Below are positions 57,460 through 64,000 of a stretch of 64,000 nt of DNA, one piece after another. Location of the stretch: positions 38,424,913 through 38,488,912 of the forward strand of contig NC_089753.1 of assembly GCF_040412425.1 (NCBI RefSeq). The letters run 5' to 3'. How positions within the stretch are numbered: the first letter of the stretch is position 1; every line of letters begins with the position of its first letter. The DNA comes from Macrobrachium rosenbergii. Taxonomy: Eukaryota > Arthropoda > Malacostraca > Decapoda > Palaemonidae. The position numbers were made by a program, and so were the translations under genes. Under the pieces are notes generated by a model. That model did no database searches. It saw only the letters and a list, made by a program, of their open reading frames with translations, and was not told the DNA's origin.

Positions 57460-60362
57460 AAACCAATAAGCCTTTTCTCCCGTAGGCTTTAGCACTAGAG
57501 AAGAATAACCACAAAACAATAATCACTGCCAGGCTCGTCATATAAATACGCATACCTCAGTACATGCTTTCAAGTTAACATGAAGTTAATGAGATCTTGC
57601 GTAACACCTCAAGTTACGATATAAAAGAATTCTCAAAGAAATAAGATGTACAATTGTTGTGGATACAGCAGTTTAATGAAACGTTTTCGTATGTAGTAAG
57701 TGTCCCTCTGAAACGCCTCAAAGTATTTACACTATACTGGATGCACAAAAATAATGAAGGGCCTTTTCTTCTCTATCTCCTCTCATTATATACCCTTTTT
57801 TTTTGTATTATAACTCAACTCGCTTGAGTACAAAACGTAGGCTTTCAGTCCATCGTGAAATGGAGTTAAAAAAAGACCCTTTTTCGAAAAACAAAGAGGC
57901 GAGGAAAGAGAGTGTGGGCTTAATCCCAACGGACACAGTAGGCCTAATCCACCCTCGTGAATTTTCAAAGAGAGATTATAAGATTCAGGGAAGAACGGAG
58001 GGGTGTAGAGAATGCCAGTGCGTGGAAAATAAATGACAGATAAATACTGCGCTAGCCTGATTCAAAAATAGTCTCATATATGAAGGTATGTATACCAACG
58101 GCATGTGAAGTCTGTAATATGAGAACATATATTTATTTCTGGAAGACCTGGGTAGCGGAATATCTAAGAGGTCTGCGTCACGCGGCGTAGGAAATGATGA
58201 TGATGAAGTTGAGGAGACTTAAATATATATACATTTTGTACACTTAATATAATGCACATGGAAATGAATACGTGCAGACAAATACACATATGCATGTATT
58301 CATATTCATTTCTATGCCTAAAGTCACCAATATTCATTTGGCGCAATGATCTGGTGCTGGTACTATACCACTATAACTCTAATACCTAGATTCAGCCGGT
58401 CTTGTGCTGGCAAGGGCTCTTGCTCTTCATTGCCCGTACAAATCTGGCGCAAGACACGAAAATACGTTCCAGCGTGAATGATGGTTACCTGATGAACACA
58501 TTTGTCGAGTCTGTTTTAAAGGCAGAATAAATTACTTTGCACCCAGTTCCTCAACGGAATAATAATTTGAGTTTATGTATTTAGCGCCTTGCATAACGAA
58601 GCCACAACGCAAGCTTTTGGAGGGGGAAAATTGTAAGGGCTTGACGTCACTCTAGACTCTGAAATAAGCACACATCCTTTGATGACTCTCTAACGACTTG
58701 CTCGTCTTCCCGGTCTCCCCGCCTTAGACGCTAACGACTTGATGGAGATAATTAAAAGGTCGTTCTGGGAGACAAGGAGTAGCCTTTATCTGTATGTTTA
58801 TCGCGTCATGATTACCTATAAAGCATTAGAGATGAAGTGTTTGGCTGGGAGAGACTATACTGTAATATTGTAGACTGTCTTGGTCGCAGTTTTTATTTTC
58901 GGTTCGCCCCTTTTTTATTATTTTCTGGTAACGGGCTGCCCGCTTGATATTATACCAACTTCATATAATAAAAAAAAAGCAACAGCAACAGCAACGAATA
59001 CATTCTGGGGAAGAGCATAAAGACAGGCCTCACAGTTATATTTTCTTCTTTTTTGTCGTAAGCGTGGACAGCAGCCCCGCCCATCGCATGATAAGTTGCC
59101 AAATGGCTCTAAGAGGAAAACTACAGAGTTCAAATACTATTATTTTAACATTAAATAAATTTAATGTTTGGTGTTGGCTTACAGAAAATTACTTCACTGT
59201 GATCCAAATTGTATCTTCGAATGCAAATAAAGTGAAAAAATGTGAATAAAGTGAAAGGTGTTATTTATAATCTCTTAAACACTTGCTTAGATTAAGGAAA
59301 AACTTTAAATTAATCTAAGTACATGATATCACGAATTGCAAATCCAATGAGGTAACTGTATGGCCCTTCGGTAACGTTTTAAAACCTTCTGTTGGCAACA
59401 GAATTAATCGGAAATTATCTACATGAATTCATTAATCAGTGCCTAGAATCCCATGATGCGAGAGTAAGAGTTAGTGAGATTATTCCATTCACAAACTACG
59501 AATTATTTATGACAAGGCTCTAACTGGATTTTTTTTTTCATCTTCATGGAAAAGAAGAGTAAGGAAATTGGCATCAATTTCGAAAAAGGATGACAAATTT
59601 CAGTGAAATTTAAAGGCTGATCCATTACATATGGTCCAGTTTTCTCAGCATAATATTTTGTAAGCAAATTATTTATGAAATCTCCCTAATTCCAAAAGCT
59701 AAGATGACAGTGTTTATGAGTTATCCTAAAACATAAACTACGACCACGTTTCACAGCATTGTTGCCAAATTCTCACAGGCGAAAGTTATTAGAAATATTT
59801 CTTACCTGACCGGCAAGACCTGTCTACATTGGTCAGCCGAGGGAGGTATTTGAGTGTTGGGTTGAAACAAGTCAGTTTCAAAGCTTTTCCCATGGCTATG
59901 AAGTGTTTGATTTTTGTCTTCATCACTCTGCTTAGAAGAATTGTGGGTACTCTCTCCCTCTTATTGTCTATTTAATTAACTGCTCGGAATAATACCCATG
60001 CAATTTCTTTCTCTCTTACATTTACCAGTCAACTAGGCTGGCTGCTAGAGTTGTGGCGGTCAATAGTCCCGAAATGACCACGCCAAGATTATGTTTGCTT
60101 TCGAGTCTGTTTCGATTTGTTAAAGGAAACTTTCACAGTGAGGCATCAAAATTCACACGAGAAACGCCATTTTATCGTCTTTATTAAATCAGTTTTCTTG
60201 TTTTGTTCTTTATGTAACCTAATCATTTAAAGTTTCCTGGTATTAATCCTATGCAGCATCATTTACCATGGGAATATCATATAACCCATAATAATCTATT
60301 TTCGATGTCTCACAACAAGTATCTCATCTGTTTTCAAGATGGTCCTTGATATAAAATATTAA
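57460..60362. other. 2.9 kb without recognised genes or elements
   Basis: Mixed-composition unique sequence; only short chance frames. Confidence 0.45.

Positions 60363-60457
<95 letters not shown>
60363..60457. repeat. (TC)n-(TA)n compound microsatellite
   Basis: (TC)n 60363-60380 joined to (TA)n ending at about 60457, where the 51-bp inverted arm begins. Confidence 0.96.
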
Positions 60458-60460
<3 letters not shown>

Positions 60461-60837
60461 CCAAGGCGGTTCAGGGAAAGGCACTGTCCTTATGCATTTT
60501 ATTAAAATATGCCGACGTTTCACAACTCCTCATAGTTGCATTTTCCAGGCTGCAAACAGCGAACATGGCAATCAGTAAATTAAAATTAAAATCACAAGTC
60601 AAATTACAATTACAATAAAACGTTCACAATAAAATGACTAAAACCTATCCTAGAAGAACAAGTAAAAGGCTGTAACAACCTACCCAGAAGGAAGTTAAAA
60701 ACAAACTACTGCACTCGCATTGAGTATTACAAAGAGAGAGAAAATAAATAAATAAATAAACATACAGACAGAGAAGAAACAACTTTATTTTAATAAAATG
60801 CATAAGGACAGTGCCTTTCCCTGAACCGCCTTGGATT
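60458..60837 (-). mobile_element. Inverted-repeat structure, 51-bp perfect arms (probable PLE terminal region)
   Basis: 60458-60508 is the exact reverse complement of 60787-60837 (aatccaaggcggttcaggg ... ccctgaaccgccttggatt). The 278-bp interior carries, on the minus strand, cctggaaaatgcaac and gttgtgaaacgtcggc, sequence I associate with the non-coding ends of Penelope-like elements. No ORF. Both sides are (TA)n microsatellites. Confidence 0.6.
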
Positions 60838-60866
60838 GTTCTTCGAGCTGTTGCTCCGGAAGTTAG

Positions 60867-60869
<3 letters not shown>

Positions 60870-60951
<82 letters not shown>
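60870..60951. repeat. (AT)n microsatellite
   Basis: About 41 units. Confidence 0.97.
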
Positions 60952-60952
<1 letters not shown>

Positions 60953-60998
60953 CTGAAATATTTTCTGTTAAAGCCGAATTCCATATAATGTAAGGAGC

Positions 60999-61000
<2 letters not shown>
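60952..61000 (-). mobile_element. PLE-type tail fragment joined to (TA)n
   Basis: tgaaatattttctgttaaa, then gaattccat and gagccca in the same order and orientation as at 40575-40622 beside the GIY-YIG element, directly bordering (TA)n in both places. Confidence 0.6.

Positions 61001-61074
<74 letters not shown>
61001..61074. repeat. (AG)n microsatellite
   Basis: 37 units, immediately after the tail fragment. Confidence 0.97.
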
Positions 61075-61077
<3 letters not shown>

Positions 61078-61222
61078 TGAATGAACAATGAGAAAATAAC
61101 ACAATGAACAAAACTTATATACAAAACGAAAGCACTCATATAATTCAGGAAAAAATCAGCTATTCTAAAACACCCTCCCCCTCTCCCTCCCTTCGTTCTG
61201 CAGAACCATGGAAACTTCAATT

Positions 61223-61225
<3 letters not shown>

Positions 61226-61270
<45 letters not shown>

Positions 61271-61275
61271 TATGT
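61226..61275. repeat. (TA)n microsatellite
   Basis: About 19 units, then catatatatgta. Confidence 0.95.
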
Positions 61276-61279
61276 ATTA

Positions 61280-62600
61280 AATTTAATTGCTACCACGGTG
61301 GTAGTAAGCAGTGCCACCTGGTTACTGGTATTCTTGGAAGTGCGAATGGCTTGAGATTCTAATATAAAGAATCACAAGCCAAAGGAGAGCATAGTAAATG
61401 GTTGTGAACCCACTGGAGGAAGAAATGCACCCTAAATTTTGACTGGGCCTGTTCTCTGAGGCCAACTTATAGACATGAATTGTTTACAAAGTACTTGTGG
61501 CATAAAGTAGAATAGAAAGGGTGAGAAATGTGGAGGTACATAGTATACAGTGAAAGGATCAGAGTAGGTGAAAGAATGAGAGAATAAGTTCAAGAGGGAT
61601 TAATGGCTTAGTGTGTAGATGATGTGGGGTTGCAACCCACTGCTGGTGAGCTTTTTTGTTTGTGGAAGTTTTCTGCACAAGGGGTCGATCCATGAACCAG
61701 CAGTTTATATGTGAATGCAGCAGTGACTTGTAATGCCCTAGAGCTAATTTATTAAACCAATTAATCATTCAGACACCGGAAAATACGATGAAGCATTGTC
61801 AACCATGAAGAAATATGGCTTGTATGTAACAATCTTATTTGCAGTATATATCCTCCCTAAACATCCCCGTATATCCTGAAGCTAACCTCTCTCATCTATT
61901 TTCCCTCCTCCCCCTTTAAATCCCGAGATCCCCAGTTTTGGGTAATAACATTAAGAGTTTTGTCCCTACTGGCAAAAGGACTGAGGAGTGAATAATTTAT
62001 TTTGAAGAGAAATTTCACAGCGTGTCGGGGAAAATCCCTAGATGTATGAGGGGGGAAATATAAGGGTGGAAATTTCTGAGGTATTTCGTTCTGAATCCGT
62101 AATCAAAGGTTTTCTGCTCATACTTCGGTCCTTTTCTCTCCTTTTAATTGCTTTTCAGAAGTTTTTTTTTATTCAATAATTGTCTTCACGTGAAAGTACG
62201 AACAAACATTCATTCAGGAATATTATCGTTTGTAATCAAAAGACAATGACCTTCTAAAAAAGTTTAGTCAGTTCGAAACTGAATTTAACAAGAAGTCTAC
62301 TGATGATAAGAAGTTGAGAAATAGATAACTGATGTGTTGTGGTAATGAGCAGTCACTCAGGTAATATAATCTTGTTGTCTATTCCTCACAGGCTTGCTTA
62401 ACAAGTTAATGGCGTTTTAGTATTGCTCAATAATAATAATACAGACAAAAATAACAATGATCCACGGAAATTCTGAATACATTGCCAGAGCTTCCGAGTC
62501 CTTATTCACGTTTGTCAAAAGGTTAACAGCTAGCTTTCGAGGGAGCCTGCTCAGCTCACACTATCAACTGATAATGGAAGCTGACCAGGCACTCAAATGC
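61280..62600. other. Non-coding sequence, nothing recognised
   Basis: No repeat ends or protein-like frames recognised. Confidence 0.45.
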
Positions 62601-62604
62601 TCTC

Positions 62605-62606
<2 letters not shown>

Positions 62607-62647
<41 letters not shown>
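62607..62647. repeat. (AAT)n microsatellite
   Basis: About 13 units. Confidence 0.96.
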
Positions 62648-62648
<1 letters not shown>

Positions 62649-62841
62649 GGCGGGGCCCTCCGAAGAAGGCGAAAGCTCCCGAGGGACCAGAAATCTCGAG
62701 TAGGGACGTCAAGAGGAAGAGGGCCGCCCGGACACGAAAGTGACAGCCTGGCGAGCCAATTATCATTTCATTAGAATAATCAGGTCCCTGGTTCCTGTTT
62801 CCATTCTCCCAAAGTTTCTTCGGACAACAACGATACTGCCG

Positions 62842-62914
62842 GGAAGAAGAAGAAGAAGAAGAAGAAGAAGAAGCAGAAGAAGAAGAAGAAGAAGAAGAAG
62901 GAGAAGAAGAAGAA
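62842..62914. repeat. (AAG)n microsatellite with interruptions
   Basis: About 24 aag units interrupted by cag and gag. Confidence 0.95.
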
Positions 62915-63183
62915 AGGGGGAAATACTTGGAGGTTATTTGGGATTTTGTGGCATAATTTTTATGCTTTACGAAATGCCTCCATTTTTTTTCGTTCGTGAC
63001 AATCTTTTTTAATGAAGGTCTAATTCTTCATCAGATGCTTCTTCTTCTTCTTCTTTTGTTGTCTTTTTGAGCTGCTTCTTTTTCTTGCTTTCTTCCCTTT
63101 TCCTTCTCCTCATCTTCCTCTTCCTCCATCTTTTCCTCACTCGTGCGCCGGAAAGAAATTCTACATTTAGTCAGTGCTTAAAA

Positions 63184-63185
<2 letters not shown>

Positions 63186-63251
<66 letters not shown>
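63186..63251. repeat. (AAT)n microsatellite
   Basis: 22 units. Confidence 0.97.
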
Positions 63252-63254
<3 letters not shown>

Positions 63255-63470
63255 GAACAGCAGAAGAGAGTGGGTAGCTCTTGGTAGTTATGAATTGTCT
63301 TTGTGTCTTACATAATTATGATTTTGTATTCACTTGCCGCATTTAATTGTATTCCGTGAATAAATTCAATCAACTAATCGGCGAAATCCGTCAGCCTTGA
63401 CTAAGACATGCCAGATCTGTCTACACCAGGAACAGGTTCTTAATGAAGGAATAAATGTTACATTGTATAA

Positions 63471-63658
63471 GAGAAAAGGGGATAGATGTAGGATTAAGGA
63501 TCAAAGGAAGTGATAGCTGAAGGATTTCTATTTAGAAAGTAAAACGGATAACACGAAGATGATAGTGGAAGAGCAGTGTGGGTTTAGGCAAAGAGGCTCT
63601 GTGGATCAACTGCTAAACATATAACATTTATGTAATATCAGGGTAAAGGGAACAAGTA
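63471..63658 (+). mobile_element. LINE reverse-transcriptase fragment
   Basis: TKMIVEEQCGFRQRGSVDQL at about 63555-63615 matches the E(E/Q)QxGFRxGR(S/G)xxDQ motif of non-LTR reverse transcriptases; a stop follows at once. It is truncated at both ends and bordered by the terminal repeat at 63660. Confidence 0.65.
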
Positions 63659-63659
63659 A

Positions 63660-64000
63660 AAAATGCGACGAAGTTTCTTCGGCGCAATCGAGTTTTCTGT
63701 ACAGCCGCTACAGCGTATAATCAAGGCCACCGAAAATACATCTACCTTTCGATGGTCTCGGTATAATGCTATAACAGCAGCGACCCATGAAACTTTAACC
63801 AAGGCCCGGTGGTGGCCTAATCTATATCTTTGCCAGAACCACGATTATGGCTAAATTTAACCTTAAATAAGATAAAAACTACTGAGGCTATAGGGCTGTA
63901 ATTTGGTATGTTTGATGATCGGAGGGTGGATGATCAACATACCAATTTGAGGGCCTCTGGCCACAGTAGTTTTTAAGGTCTGAGGGCGGTCAGAAAAAGT
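63660..64000. repeat. Abundant decapod repeat with internal palindrome (runs off the window)
   Basis: It begins atgcgacgaagtttcttcgg (a small hairpin), continues cagccgctacagcgtataat and ggccaccgaaaata, and holds an imperfect ~100-bp palindrome at 63874-63975 (aaaactactgaggct ... ggccacagtagtttt). I recognise it as a very common decapod element; its end lies beyond 64000. Confidence 0.75.

Overview
The window reads as a stretch of decapod crustacean nuclear genome (shrimp, prawn or crayfish type). Evidence: GT-AG introns of several kb, AT-rich noncoding DNA, very many long (AG)n, (AT)n, (AC)n, (AAT)n and (AAG)n microsatellites, and dispersed repeats that I recognise as typical of decapods. 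There is no bacterial-style gene organisation, and I see no rRNA, functional tRNA gene or CRISPR array. Exact species cannot be decided from the sequence.

Two conserved protein-coding genes are present and converge tail to tail. On the + strand, seven exons between 819 and 20368 encode all but the N-terminal ~22 residues of DRG2, a TRAFAC-class (OBG/DRG) GTPase; the start-codon exon lies upstream of the window. On the - strand, nine exons between 39624 and 27103 encode a complete beta subunit of translation initiation factor eIF2 (EIF2S2), 333 residues if a 30-nt microexon is included and 323 if it is skipped. Splice phases were followed through every junction of both genes and are consistent. 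Both products act on or near the translation machinery, but nothing here shows they are co-regulated.

The introns are full of decayed mobile DNA. DRG2 introns hold an imperfect long inverted repeat (about 130-760), two DIRS-like retroelement remnants (about 1300-5800 and 15900-19250), a palindromic MITE (5912-6195), two related non-LTR retrotransposon remnants (7390-9330 and 13400-14640), a 65-bp minisatellite and a Tigger/pogo-like MITE. EIF2S2 introns hold a long-TIR element of ~1.6 kb, a second Tigger-like MITE and a ~200-bp palindrome. About 21.9-27.05 kb is intergenic with no recognisable gene.

From ~40.3 kb (just upstream of the EIF2S2 start) to the end no host gene is recognisable and the texture changes abruptly: more than 25 long microsatellites, two Penelope-like element (PLE) remnants with GIY-YIG endonuclease domains (40.57-41.72 and 48.41-48.67 kb), a 2-kb purine-rich GGGGTAAAAA-type array that begins immediately beside the PLE reverse-transcriptase catalytic motif, a second tandem array, a tRNA-derived SINE, two of the three copies of a ~300-bp dispersed repeat, and a 380-bp structure with perfect 51-bp inverted arms and a hammerhead-like motif. 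The most interesting candidates are the PLE/array junction, the 51-bp inverted-repeat structure and the in-frame EIF2S2 microexon.
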